The notes beneath the pieces were generated by a model that was given only the letters and a program-made list of their open reading frames with translations, searched no databases and had not been told where the DNA came from. Source: CAIKMD01 sp035552195 (GTDB taxonomy: Bacteria; Pseudomonadota; Alphaproteobacteria; ATCC43930; CGMCC-115725). From it: 64,000 nucleotides of DNA. The stretch is taken from positions 1-64,000 of the forward strand of contig DASZLU010000122.1 of the NCBI GenBank assembly GCA_035552195.1. The letters run 5' to 3'. Shown one piece after another: positions 16,961 through 24,704 of this stretch; the first letter of the stretch is position 1; every line of letters starts with the position of its first letter. The position numbers and the translations under genes are program-made.

Positions 16961-17971
16961 ATGGGCATGAAGAAATTTCGTGTGGCGCTCGGCGTGGCGC
17001 TCGCGGCGCTCGCTTACGGCAACAGCGCCGGCGCGGCCGAGCACATCAAGATCGGCCTGCTCAAATCGACCAATGTCGGCGCAACCTATGTCGCGGTCGA
17101 TAAGGGCTTTTTCGCCAAGGAAGGGCTCGACCCCGAGCTTGTGGTGCTTGAATCGGCGCAGCCCATCGCGGTGGCCGCGGCCGGCAACGCGATCGATTTC
17201 GGCACGACCTCGACCTCGGCCGGCCTCTTCCAGCTCGCCGGCTCGGGCGCGGTGCGGATCATCAGCGGCTTCTATGACGAAGCGCCGGGCTTCCACAATT
17301 TCGCCACCGCTGCCTCGATCAAGGCCTATGACGGTGGGCTCAAGAGCTACAAAGATCTACCCGGCCATTCCGTCGCCGTAACGCAGGTCGGCTCGCCGGT
17401 GCATTATTCGCTGGCGCTGATCGCCGAGAAATATCATCTCGACCTCAATCAGATCCGCGTGCTGCCGCTGCAGAGCATTCCCAACATGGCCTCGGCGATC
17501 CGCGGCAACACCGCGGATGCGACGGTCATCAACTCGACCTCGATCAACCCGCTGCTGTCCGCCGGCACGGCGAAGCTCCTCGGCTGGATCGGCGACGAGA
17601 CGCCGTGGCAGACCGCGGTCGCGTTCACCACGCCGAAAATGATCGAGCAGCACAAGGCGACGGTCGAAGCCTTCCTGCGCGCCTTGAAAGCCGGCGCGCG
17701 CTACTACCACGACGCGTATACCGGCCCCGACGAGAAGCCGAAGGACGGCCCGGCCGCGGCCGAGGTGACCGGCATTCTCGCCAAATACACCGGGCTCAGC
17801 GACGAGCAGGTGAAAGCGAGCCTCGCCCATGTTGACGCCGAAGAGCGGGTCGACGTAAAGGATGTCATCCATCAGGTCGAGTGGTTTCAGTCGCAGAAGA
17901 TGGTGAAAGAGGACGTGAAACCGGCCTCGGTCATGGATTCCAGCCTCGTGGTGCCGATCCCGAGCCGCTAG
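16961..17971 (+). CDS. ABC-type substrate-binding protein (NMT1/SsuA-like), tandem copy B
   Basis: 336 aa, clearly paralogous to the gene just upstream along its whole length, including AAEHIKIGLLKSTNVGATYV, TSTSAGLFQLAGSGAVRIIS and the ending SSLVVPIPSR. Signal peptide to about residue 25. The ATG at 16961 has GGGGGAG nine bases upstream; the frame is open further 5' without coding character. Two diverged copies probably bind related but different ligands. The upstream gap of 111 bases allows a separate promoter. Confidence 0.85.
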   Translation: MGMKKFRVALGVALAALAYGNSAGAAEHIKIGLLKSTNVGATYVAVDKGFFAKEGLDPELVVLESAQPIAVAAAGNAIDFGTTSTSAGLFQLAGSGAVRIISGFYDEAPGFHNFATAASIKAYDGGLKSYKDLPGHSVAVTQVGSPVHYSLALIAEKYHLDLNQIRVLPLQSIPNMASAIRGNTADATVINSTSINPLLSAGTAKLLGWIGDETPWQTAVAFTTPKMIEQHKATVEAFLRALKAGARYYHDAYTGPDEKPKDGPAAAEVTGILAKYTGLSDEQVKASLAHVDAEERVDVKDVIHQVEWFQSQKMVKEDVKPASVMDSSLVVPIPSR

Positions 17972-18107
17972 CGCCGCTCTATACCCTGCGAAAGCCCCGC
18001 CGTGCCCCATCCCCGGAGACGCGCCCCGGGCACGCGGAGAGTCCTGTCGGAATCACAAATTTGCCACATTATCAGCCTGCCCGGCTTGCTAGGTTGAGGC
18101 GGCTAGA

Positions 18108-20591
18108 ATGAACGAGAACCAGCAAGAAAATGCACCGGGGGGCTCGGGCGCCCCGATATCGGATAAGGAACGGCGTGCTGCCGCACCGCACGGCCGCGCG
18201 TCCGAGATGGCGCAGCGAGTGCGCGATTTCGATTGGGCGACGACGCCGCTCGGACCGCGCACGCAGTGGCCGCGCGCGCTGTGGCAAGCCGTCGAGATCA
18301 TTCTCGCTTCGGGTTTTCCGATGGCGGTGCGTTGGGGACCCGATTTCATCAACATCTATAACGACGCTTACATCGCGATTCTCGGCGACAAGCATCCGGG
18401 GGCGCTCGGCAAATCGGCGCGCGAAGTTTGGGCCGAGGTTTATGACGAACTCGGGCCGATCAATGAATCGATCCTCAACGGCGAGCGGCAAAGCTTCTTC
18501 GCCGCCGATTATCTCTGGAAAATACGCCGTCACGGCTCGCTGCGCGAAGATGCGCGTTTCACCGTCAGTTACAGTCCCATCCCCCACACCGAAGCGCCGA
18601 ATGGCATCGGCGGCGTGCTCGTCACCTGCATCGAGACCACCGTTCGCATGCAGAACGAGCAGATGCTCCGCAAGCTCAACGACCGGCTCGAGGACGAGAT
18701 CGCGCAGCGCATCCGCGAGCGCGATCGCATCTGGCAGGTGTCGGAGGATCTGCTCGGCGTCTCGACCTTCGACGGCCGCTTCCTCGCCGTCAATCCGGCG
18801 TGGACAGCGCTGCTCGGCTGGAGCGAGGACGAGATCCGCGGCATGCATGTCGACCTGCTGCGCCATCCCGACGATGCCGATTATTCGCGCGCCGGCCGCA
18901 CGCGCCTGGCGCAAGGCGCGCCCCGCGTGCGGCAGGAAAATCGTTTCCTTCATAAGGATGGCAGCTGGCGGCGCATCGCCTGGACAATGACCGCCGAGCA
19001 AGGCCTCATCTATGTCATCGGCCGCGACGTCACGGCGGAAAAAACCGCCGCCGACAAGCTTCTCGAAAGCGAGCGCCAATTCCGCCTGCTGGTCGAAGGC
19101 GTCACCGATTACGCGATCTGCATGCTCGACCGCGATGGCTACGTCACGCGATGGAATCCGGGCGCGGAGCGCATCAAGGGCTATAGCGCCGACGAAATCA
19201 TCGGCCAGCATTTCTCGATCTTCTACACCGCCGAGGATCGCGCTGCGGGCCGGCCCGAATATGCGCTGAATGCGGTGCGCCAGGAAGGCCGCTACGACGC
19301 CGAGAATTGGCGCGTGCGCAAGAGTGGCGAGCGCTTCCGCGCCCACGTCGTCATGGACGTGCTCCGTAATTCCGATGGCGAGATCGTCGGCATCGCCAAG
19401 ATCACCCGCGACATCACCGAGCGCTACGAAGCGCAGGTCACGCTGCAGCGCGCGCAAGAGCAACTCGCGCAATCACAGAAGATCGAGGCGCTGGGCCAGC
19501 TCACCGGCGGCATCGCGCATGACTTCAACAACATGCTGATGGTGGTCAGCGGCCACGCGCAGTCGCTCAAGACGCGGCTCAAAACGCCACGCGACACGCG
19601 CGCGATCGAGGCGATCGAGCTCGCGGCGCGGCGCGGCGAGCGGCTCACGCGTCAACTGCTCGCTTTCTCGCGCCGACAGACGCTCAACCCGTCGGTCATT
19701 CGTCTCGATGAAAGGATCGATGCGTTCCGCGACGTGCTCGAAAGCTCGGCGCGCGGCAACATCACGCTCAATATCGACATCGCGAGCGACACCTGGCTCG
19801 TCGCCGTCGACGTGCCGGAGCTCGAGCTCGCCCTCGTGAATATCGTCGTCAACGCCCGCGATGCCATGCCGGACGGCGGCGCGATCGATATCGGCGCCGA
19901 GAACGTGCGACTGATCGGCAGAGAGACGGCGGAAGAGCTGCGCGGCGATTTCGTCGCGCTGAAGATCACGGATAGCGGCACCGGCATCCCGAGCGAAATC
20001 GTGTCGCGCGTCTTCGAGCCCTTCTTCACGACGAAGCAGGTCGATAAAGGCACCGGCCTCGGCCTGTCGCAGGTTTACGGCTTCACGCGGCAATCGGGCG
20101 GCACCACCGCCATCACGTCCACATCCGACAGCGGCACGACGGTCACGATCTACCTGCCGCGCAGCCTCGCCGCGAGCGAGAGCGCGTTCGAGCTCGCGGC
20201 GAGCGAGGAAGTCACCTCCGTCGGCAGCGAAGCGATCCTGCTCGTCGAAGACAATGCGGAAGTGAAAGCTGTCGCCGGCATGTTGCTGCAACAGCTTGGT
20301 TACCGCGTCGATGCGGTCGACAATGCCGCCGCCGCGCTCGATCTGCTCGCCGAAGGAAAGAGCGTCGATCTCGTCTTCAGCGACGTCGTCATGCCGGGCG
20401 AGATGGACGGCCTTGCCCTGGCGCGCCGTATCCGCACCGACTATCCCCATATCCCGGTGCTGCTGACGACCGGGTATGCAAAAGCGGCGAGCCAAGCGAA
20501 AGGCTTTCCCATCCTGCGCAAGCCGTATCGCTTGACCAATCTCAGCCGCGCCATCCGTGACGCGATCGAGACCCAGCGTAAAACCGCATAG
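18108..20591 (+). CDS. Hybrid sensor histidine kinase with PAS domains and a receiver
   Basis: 827 aa, no membrane segment, so a cytoplasmic sensor. Order: N-terminal PAS/GAF-like domain (about 40-185, containing FDWATTPLGP), PAS (about 205-320), PAS (about 330-445), HisKA with GGIAHDFNNML and H471, HATPase with NARDAMPDGG, DSGTGIP and GTGLGLSQVYG, then a receiver domain whose acceptor is D759 in FSDVVMPG. All catalytic motifs are intact. No response regulator gene is adjacent, so it may signal through its own receiver to a distant partner. Starting signal unknown. Confidence 0.92.
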   Translation: MNENQQENAPGGSGAPISDKERRAAAPHGRASEMAQRVRDFDWATTPLGPRTQWPRALWQAVEIILASGFPMAVRWGPDFINIYNDAYIAILGDKHPGALGKSAREVWAEVYDELGPINESILNGERQSFFAADYLWKIRRHGSLREDARFTVSYSPIPHTEAPNGIGGVLVTCIETTVRMQNEQMLRKLNDRLEDEIAQRIRERDRIWQVSEDLLGVSTFDGRFLAVNPAWTALLGWSEDEIRGMHVDLLRHPDDADYSRAGRTRLAQGAPRVRQENRFLHKDGSWRRIAWTMTAEQGLIYVIGRDVTAEKTAADKLLESERQFRLLVEGVTDYAICMLDRDGYVTRWNPGAERIKGYSADEIIGQHFSIFYTAEDRAAGRPEYALNAVRQEGRYDAENWRVRKSGERFRAHVVMDVLRNSDGEIVGIAKITRDITERYEAQVTLQRAQEQLAQSQKIEALGQLTGGIAHDFNNMLMVVSGHAQSLKTRLKTPRDTRAIEAIELAARRGERLTRQLLAFSRRQTLNPSVIRLDERIDAFRDVLESSARGNITLNIDIASDTWLVAVDVPELELALVNIVVNARDAMPDGGAIDIGAENVRLIGRETAEELRGDFVALKITDSGTGIPSEIVSRVFEPFFTTKQVDKGTGLGLSQVYGFTRQSGGTTAITSTSDSGTTVTIYLPRSLAASESAFELAASEEVTSVGSEAILLVEDNAEVKAVAGMLLQQLGYRVDAVDNAAAALDLLAEGKSVDLVFSDVVMPGEMDGLALARRIRTDYPHIPVLLTTGYAKAASQAKGFPILRKPYRLTNLSRAIRDAIETQRKTA

Positions 20592-20752
20592 CCTTCCAAC
20601 AAGGACCGCGCAAGCGTTCCACCCTTGGCGGTAAGTTGCGCCGCAAACGCCGCCGTCAGCGGCATATAAATTTCACACGATCCGTGAAATTGCCGCTTCC
20701 TGCCCCGGCACGACCATTGTCGCCGCCTACGTCTCAAGGACGGAGACGATCA

Positions 20753-21037
20753 ATGGAAAGATGCAGCGGCGACACCGAAACGCTATCGATTGACGATCTC
20801 GCATCGCGCATGAGCACTTATCGCGAACGTGCAGCCGCCGTGCGCCTTCTCGCCGATGCGATCACGGATAAAGGCGCCACAACAGGACTTCTGGCGCGTG
20901 CCGAACAATTCGAAAACGAAGCCCGAGCGATGGCGATGCAGATCGTGCGGCGCGCCCACGCAGAGGGCGCGGACGATCACGGCGCCGCGACGTCATCGCG
21001 CGCGACGATCAACGCGACTCGCTCAAAGCCGCGATAG
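20753..21037 (+). CDS. Small helical protein, unknown
   Basis: 94 aa. The central part (about 15-70) is predicted helical and rich in Ala, Arg and Glu (YRERAAAVRLLADAIT, ARAEQFENEARAMAMQIVRR). The last 20 residues look disordered. GGAG lies eight bases before the ATG. No family recognised. It follows the hybrid kinase after a gap of about 160 bases, with no clear functional link. Confidence 0.5.
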   Translation: MERCSGDTETLSIDDLASRMSTYRERAAAVRLLADAITDKGATTGLLARAEQFENEARAMAMQIVRRAHAEGADDHGAATSSRATINATRSKPR

Positions 21038-21071
21038 GGCCCTGTTGCAGCCATGTTCGCTGCCCGGAAGC

Positions 21072-21386
21072 ATGGATCGTGGCGGCGCGTCTGGTGTTCA
21101 TATTTCGATGCACGATCCGCGCGATCCCGCTTTGCAGCTTTGGTTGCGCTCGTTGAAGCCCCGCGTCGAGCTCACGGCCCGCTACGCGCTACGCGCGAAA
21201 TTCGCGGCACTGCGCTGCGATCTGGATTTCACCCAACGGATTACCGAGCTGCTGCATCTCCTGCAGCCGGATTCCGAGGAACTCGCCGCGATCCTGCGCG
21301 ATGCCCAGCTTGTCGGCCAAGCCTTCCAGCCGAAGGAAATGGAGCGACCGCCGCGGCGCTCGCGCCGGCGGCGGCTCGATAGCTAA
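21072..21386 (+). CDS. Small protein with basic tail, unknown
   Basis: 104 aa from the ATG at 21072, or 92 aa from the ATG at 21108; neither has a good ribosome-binding site. The middle is helical (SLKPRVELTARYALRAKF, TQRITELLHLLQPDSEELAA) and the end is basic (RPPRRSRRRRLDS). It may be co-transcribed with the small gene at 20753. No family recognised, and it could be spurious. Confidence 0.35.
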   Translation: MDRGGASGVHISMHDPRDPALQLWLRSLKPRVELTARYALRAKFAALRCDLDFTQRITELLHLLQPDSEELAAILRDAQLVGQAFQPKEMERPPRRSRRRRLDS

Positions 21387-21421
21387 CGGCAAAGCTCGTG
21401 CCACAAAGCTGACGTCATGTT

Positions 21422-21452
21422 ATCCCCCGGTGGTGGAAACCCCTGGGGATAG
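21422..21452. other. Inverted repeat downstream of small ORFs
   Basis: TATCCCC (21422-21428) pairs with GGGGATA (21446-21452), extended inward by GG/CC after one mismatch. The loop is about 11 bases. A short GTTTT follows, so it may be a weak terminator for the upstream small genes, or an operator. I cannot decide from sequence. Confidence 0.35.
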
Positions 21453-21574
21453 GCTGTTTTCAGGTAGAATCCCGAACTACCGGTACTATTATTCAGTCAT
21501 ATTCGCCGGTCGCAACGCGAACCGGAGCTGTAGCGATGGCGTCGCACCGCGTAACAACTCCTTGTGGAAAGCAG

Positions 21575-21835
21575 TTACGGTTCTTCGCGCAGTGCAGCGA
21601 GATCGGGCTGAACGATCCGATTGGCGGTATTGGTCTCTTGTACGCGGATCGCCGTTTCAACTTCTAGCGCCGCGGCGCGGCCCTCGAGTTCGTCGGCCTC
21701 TTCGAGCAGCAACTGCTCCAACCGTTCGTCCCACAGCCGCTCAGCGGTCTCGCGCCGACGCCGCGCTCGCGCCCGTAACGTCGCGGGCGACAGATCGGAT
21801 GCGATATGCAGCTTTATATTATTCGCATCGAACAT
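21575..21835 (-). CDS. Small acidic coiled-coil-like protein, unknown
   Basis: 86 aa from the ATG at 21835, which has AGGAAG eight bases upstream. The N-terminus MFDANNIKLHIASDLSP is followed by a basic helix (RARARRRRETAERLW) and then a long acidic helix (RLEQLLLEEADELEGRAAAL), consistent with a coiled coil or a DNA- or partner-binding helix pair. No family recognised. The region 21836-22129 downstream of the next gene holds no other gene that I can see. Confidence 0.5.
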   Translation of the reverse strand: MFDANNIKLHIASDLSPATLRARARRRRETAERLWDERLEQLLLEEADELEGRAAALEVETAIRVQETNTANRIVQPDLAALREEP

Positions 21836-22129
21836 GATGCGGTCTTCCTCTAACAATAAGGGCATCATTCCATCTCATCAATTCGTCAACACTGCGGCGG
21901 TGCAGCGGGATTCCTGCGACAAGCTCGTTACAGCCCCGCTCACGCTTGTATCTACGATCCGTGACAACACCGCGAACGCGATTCGCTGGGAACCTGCCTC
22001 GGCCTTGGGCGTTTGATTTCCGACAGCAGCACTTCGCGCGGGTCAGTCCCCCACAGGCCGCGCGCTCACGGCTTTCCTCGCGAGAGGCGTTTTTCTTGTC
22101 CGCCAGAAGCCTTCCGACGCGCCCTGGAC

Positions 22130-22726
22130 CTAAGGCCGGATCTCGATCGGCGTGCCAAGCGCGACTGCGCTGTAGATTTCCTCGATCGCGCGATCGCCGA
22201 CCGAGACGCAGCCATGCGTCCAATCCTTGTAGAAGCGCTGCGGGTCGAGCGGGCCCTCATACGCAGCCGGCAAGCCGTGAATTTCGATATCGCCGCCGGG
22301 ATCACGATGCGCCGCCACTGCCAGCGCGCGATCGACGGCGTTCGGATAAGAGATGTGAAGCGCCAGGTGATAGCGCGAACGCGGTTGGAAGCCGTCGATC
22401 ACGTAGATGCCTTCGGGCGTCTTACCATCGCCGCCGACGCGTTTCGGTCCGATCGGATTGCCGCCGAGCGCGATGGGATAGGTCTTCAGCACCACACCGT
22501 TTTTGAGCAGTTCGAGCTTACGCGCCGATTTCAACACCAGGATCTTGTCGGCGATCTTGTCGGCCTTGAGTGCCGGCAGCGTGAAAGCGGCTGGCGTAGC
22601 CTTGGCCATAACCGTGCTTTGCGTTCCAATTGTAGCGCCGAGCAATGCAGCGAGGCCGGCTGCCGCTCCAATGAAGCGCGCAAGAGGTCGCGGGCGAACG
22701 CAACGTCCGGTCTCGTGCCAAACCAT
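22130..22726 (-). CDS. L,D-transpeptidase-family (YkuD) protein, YafK-like
   Basis: 198 aa with an N-terminal signal peptide or anchor (about 16-40). The YkuD domain covers about 60-198: LVLKSARKLELLKNGVVLKTY, then GKTPEGIY, IEIHG, and the active site THGCVSV with H171 and C173. The sequence after the cysteine (GDRAIEEIYSAV) is closer to the YafK branch, whose E. coli member releases Lpp from peptidoglycan, than to the ErfK branch. That placement is by eye. It is divergent from an Lpp-like lipoprotein gene, with an ErfK-like transpeptidase beyond. Confidence 0.8.
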   Translation of the reverse strand: MVWHETGRCVRPRPLARFIGAAAGLAALLGATIGTQSTVMAKATPAAFTLPALKADKIADKILVLKSARKLELLKNGVVLKTYPIALGGNPIGPKRVGGDGKTPEGIYVIDGFQPRSRYHLALHISYPNAVDRALAVAAHRDPGGDIEIHGLPAAYEGPLDPQRFYKDWTHGCVSVGDRAIEEIYSAVALGTPIEIRP

Positions 22727-23030
22727 GGGAAAAATGACCCCCGATAAGAAGCGCGGTGTGTGTTTTAGGGCGCTGCAAAAAAGAGCTTGGGGCGTCGAAT
22801 TGCGGCACTATGGCAGCGGCATGGTTAAAAAACCATTAATTTGCCTGATTCGCGCTCTCCAAGGTGGCTGCGGCTAATCACTTGATAGCGCGAGGTAAGT
22901 TTTTTTTGCCGTCAAAGGAACTGATGAACCGTGCCAGCCTTTACCTTGGCGCGGCGTCTCTTTGTCACACTGGCACCGACGCCGCGGATTTTTCGGACGG
23001 TCCCTTCAATTCCGGAACGGAGGTTGTCAC
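22727..23030. other. Divergent intergenic region, 304 bases
   Basis: Lies between the L,D-transpeptidase gene (minus) and the lipoprotein gene (plus), so it must hold both promoters. It is locally AT-rich, with GGTTAAAAAACC near 22823 and a run of eight T near 22899-22906. I could not pick a convincing -35/-10 pair, and I see no RNA gene or extra coding sequence. Confidence 0.4.
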
Positions 23031-23246
23031 ATGGTTCGCAAGGTTTACGCACTAGCGTTGCTCGCCCCTCTCGCGCTCGCGGCTTGCTCGCAGAGTCCGT
23101 CGCAATCCAGCATGACGAGCAGCGCCGATCAGCAAGCGCTCGCGACCTCGCAGCAGGCGCTGCAGACCGCGCAGCAGGCTCAGGCCACCGCCAATGACGC
23201 GAAGGCCGAAGCCGATCGCATGAATCAGCGCAATCTGCAGAAATAG
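23031..23246 (+). CDS. Lpp-like alanine-zipper lipoprotein ending in lysine
   Basis: 71 aa. Signal peptide with lipobox LALAAC, lipidated cysteine C19. The 53-residue mature part is an Ala/Gln-rich helix with heptad spacing (QQALATSQQALQTAQQAQAT, then ANDAKAEADRMNQR) and ends NLQK. Murein lipoprotein Lpp of E. coli has a 58-residue mature helix, a similar ending region and a C-terminal lysine that is linked to peptidoglycan. The gene lies between two YkuD-family genes. AGG lies eight bases before the ATG, and a strong terminator follows, as expected for an abundant lipoprotein. Confidence 0.75.
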   Translation: MVRKVYALALLAPLALAACSQSPSQSSMTSSADQQALATSQQALQTAQQAQATANDAKAEADRMNQRNLQK

Positions 23247-23256
23247 TCCTTCTGAG

Positions 23257-23309
23257 AGAGCTGGACTCGCTCAGCCGCGGCGCGGGCGAGTCCAGCTCTT
23301 CGCTTTTTT
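23257..23309 (+). terminator. Strong rho-independent terminator after the lipoprotein gene
   Basis: A perfect 14-base stem (23257-23270 with 23286-23299), a loop of 15 bases, then TCGC and six T (23304-23309). It starts ten bases after the lipoprotein stop codon. Because the ErfK-like gene begins at 23344, that gene probably needs its own promoter or readthrough. Confidence 0.88.
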
Positions 23310-23343
23310 GCGTCACCGCTGCACCCGTTCAGTCGTGCCCCGT

Positions 23344-24561
23344 ATGTTCAAAATCGGCATGTTCAGAATCGCGTTTGCCTCATTCGCCTCCGCCATCGCG
23401 CTCACAACCCCTTTGCCGGCCGTCGCGATGGAGTTCCCGTTGGAGAAAGGCCAGGTCGCGGTCGGCGCGACCGACACCGCGACGACCAAATCGAGCGACA
23501 CGATGCTCGACCTCGCCCGCCAATTCGATGATGGCTACGTCGATTTCATCGCCGCCAATCCCGGCATCAATCCCTGGCTGCCCGGCGACGATAAGACGGT
23601 CACGATCCCGAATTTCTTCATCCTTCCGGATGCGCCGCGCACCGGCATCGTCATCAACCTCGCCGAGCGCCGCATCTATTACTTCCCGCCCGGCGGCAAG
23701 ACGGTCGAGACTTATCCTGCCGGCGTCGGCGTCCAAGCCGATGCGACGCCGCTCGGCGTGACCAAGGTCGTGCTGAAAGAAGATGGGCCTGTCTGGCGTC
23801 CGCCGCCATCGATCCGCGCCGAGCGCCCTGAATTGCCGGCCGCGATCTATCCCGGTCCCGACGATCCGCTCGGCGCTTACGCGCTGCGTCTCGGCTGGGC
23901 GAATTATCTGATCCACGGCACCAACAAGCCAGACAGCGTCGGCCGCAACGTCAGCCATGGCTGTCTGCATATCTATCCCGAGGATATCGAGCATCTCTTT
24001 CACGAGGTGCCGGTAGGCACGACAGTGCGTTCGGTCTTCCAACCGGTGAAAGCGGGCTGGATCGATGGCCGGCTCTATGTCGAAGTTCATCCGAGCAAAG
24101 AGCAGGCCGACGAAATCGACTACAACAAGCCGATGACACTGGCCGAACCGCAACAGTTGAAGCAGATCGTCGCCAAGGCCGCGGGCGATCGGGCCGATCT
24201 CGTCGATTGGGACGCCGTACATGCCGCCGGCCTCGCCGCCAACGGCATCCCGACCCCGGTCACGCCAACACGACAGGATTTGCAGGCGAGCGACCTGTCC
24301 CCGCATGCGAGCAACGCCTTGTCGCCCGCCGCCATCGATGGCCTGGATCCCGGCTATCGGCCCTCGCCCGCCGCCACTGATTTGGATCCGGGCTATCGGC
24401 CGTCCCGCGCGGCGATCGATCCCGATCCCGGCAACGCGACTGTCATCGTCAGCGGCCGCGGCGTGACAACCGCAGCGGCCCCGGTCGTGCAGCCAGTCAA
24501 CGATGCCCCGCTGTCCCCCGACTCGAAACCGCAACAAGCTGCGCTCCCCATCGGGAGGTAA
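23344..24561 (+). CDS. L,D-transpeptidase of the ErfK/YbiS/YcfS type
   Basis: 405 aa, exported (signal peptide to about residue 29, PAVAMEF). The LysM-like segment at about 50-90 has FIAANPGINPWLPGD. The YkuD domain follows from about 98: GIVINLAERRIYYFPPGGK, PAAIYPGPDDPLGAYALRLG, YLIHGT, and the active site SHGCLHI with C207. This arrangement and these motifs match the E. coli enzymes that attach Lpp to peptidoglycan. The C-terminal 130 residues are unusual, with degenerate DPGYRPS-type repeats (about 335-370). The ATG at 23344 or 23359 may be used. Confidence 0.88.
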   Translation: MFKIGMFRIAFASFASAIALTTPLPAVAMEFPLEKGQVAVGATDTATTKSSDTMLDLARQFDDGYVDFIAANPGINPWLPGDDKTVTIPNFFILPDAPRTGIVINLAERRIYYFPPGGKTVETYPAGVGVQADATPLGVTKVVLKEDGPVWRPPPSIRAERPELPAAIYPGPDDPLGAYALRLGWANYLIHGTNKPDSVGRNVSHGCLHIYPEDIEHLFHEVPVGTTVRSVFQPVKAGWIDGRLYVEVHPSKEQADEIDYNKPMTLAEPQQLKQIVAKAAGDRADLVDWDAVHAAGLAANGIPTPVTPTRQDLQASDLSPHASNALSPAAIDGLDPGYRPSPAATDLDPGYRPSRAAIDPDPGNATVIVSGRGVTTAAAPVVQPVNDAPLSPDSKPQQAALPIGR

Positions 24562-24704
24562 TGCGCCCACTCTCTTGCTTGCCTCGTCGCGCGCATTCGA
24601 GACGATGTGCGCCGCGCGGCCTTGCCAGTCGCGCGGCCGCCGCCCTAAGATTTTTCGCGCCACCTGAATCTTGGGGTGACGAATTTTGGGTGGGCCGGGG
24701 TGTC

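Noticed and set aside
18001..18034. CGTGCCC / GGGCACG inverted repeat between the second tandem binding protein and the hybrid kinase.
   Set aside because: Seven-base stem with a 20-base loop and no T-run; too weak to call a terminator.
21536..21667. Plus-strand frame of 43 codons opposite the small acidic minus-strand protein.
   Set aside because: No ribosome-binding site and no domain; the minus-strand gene has a better start signal.
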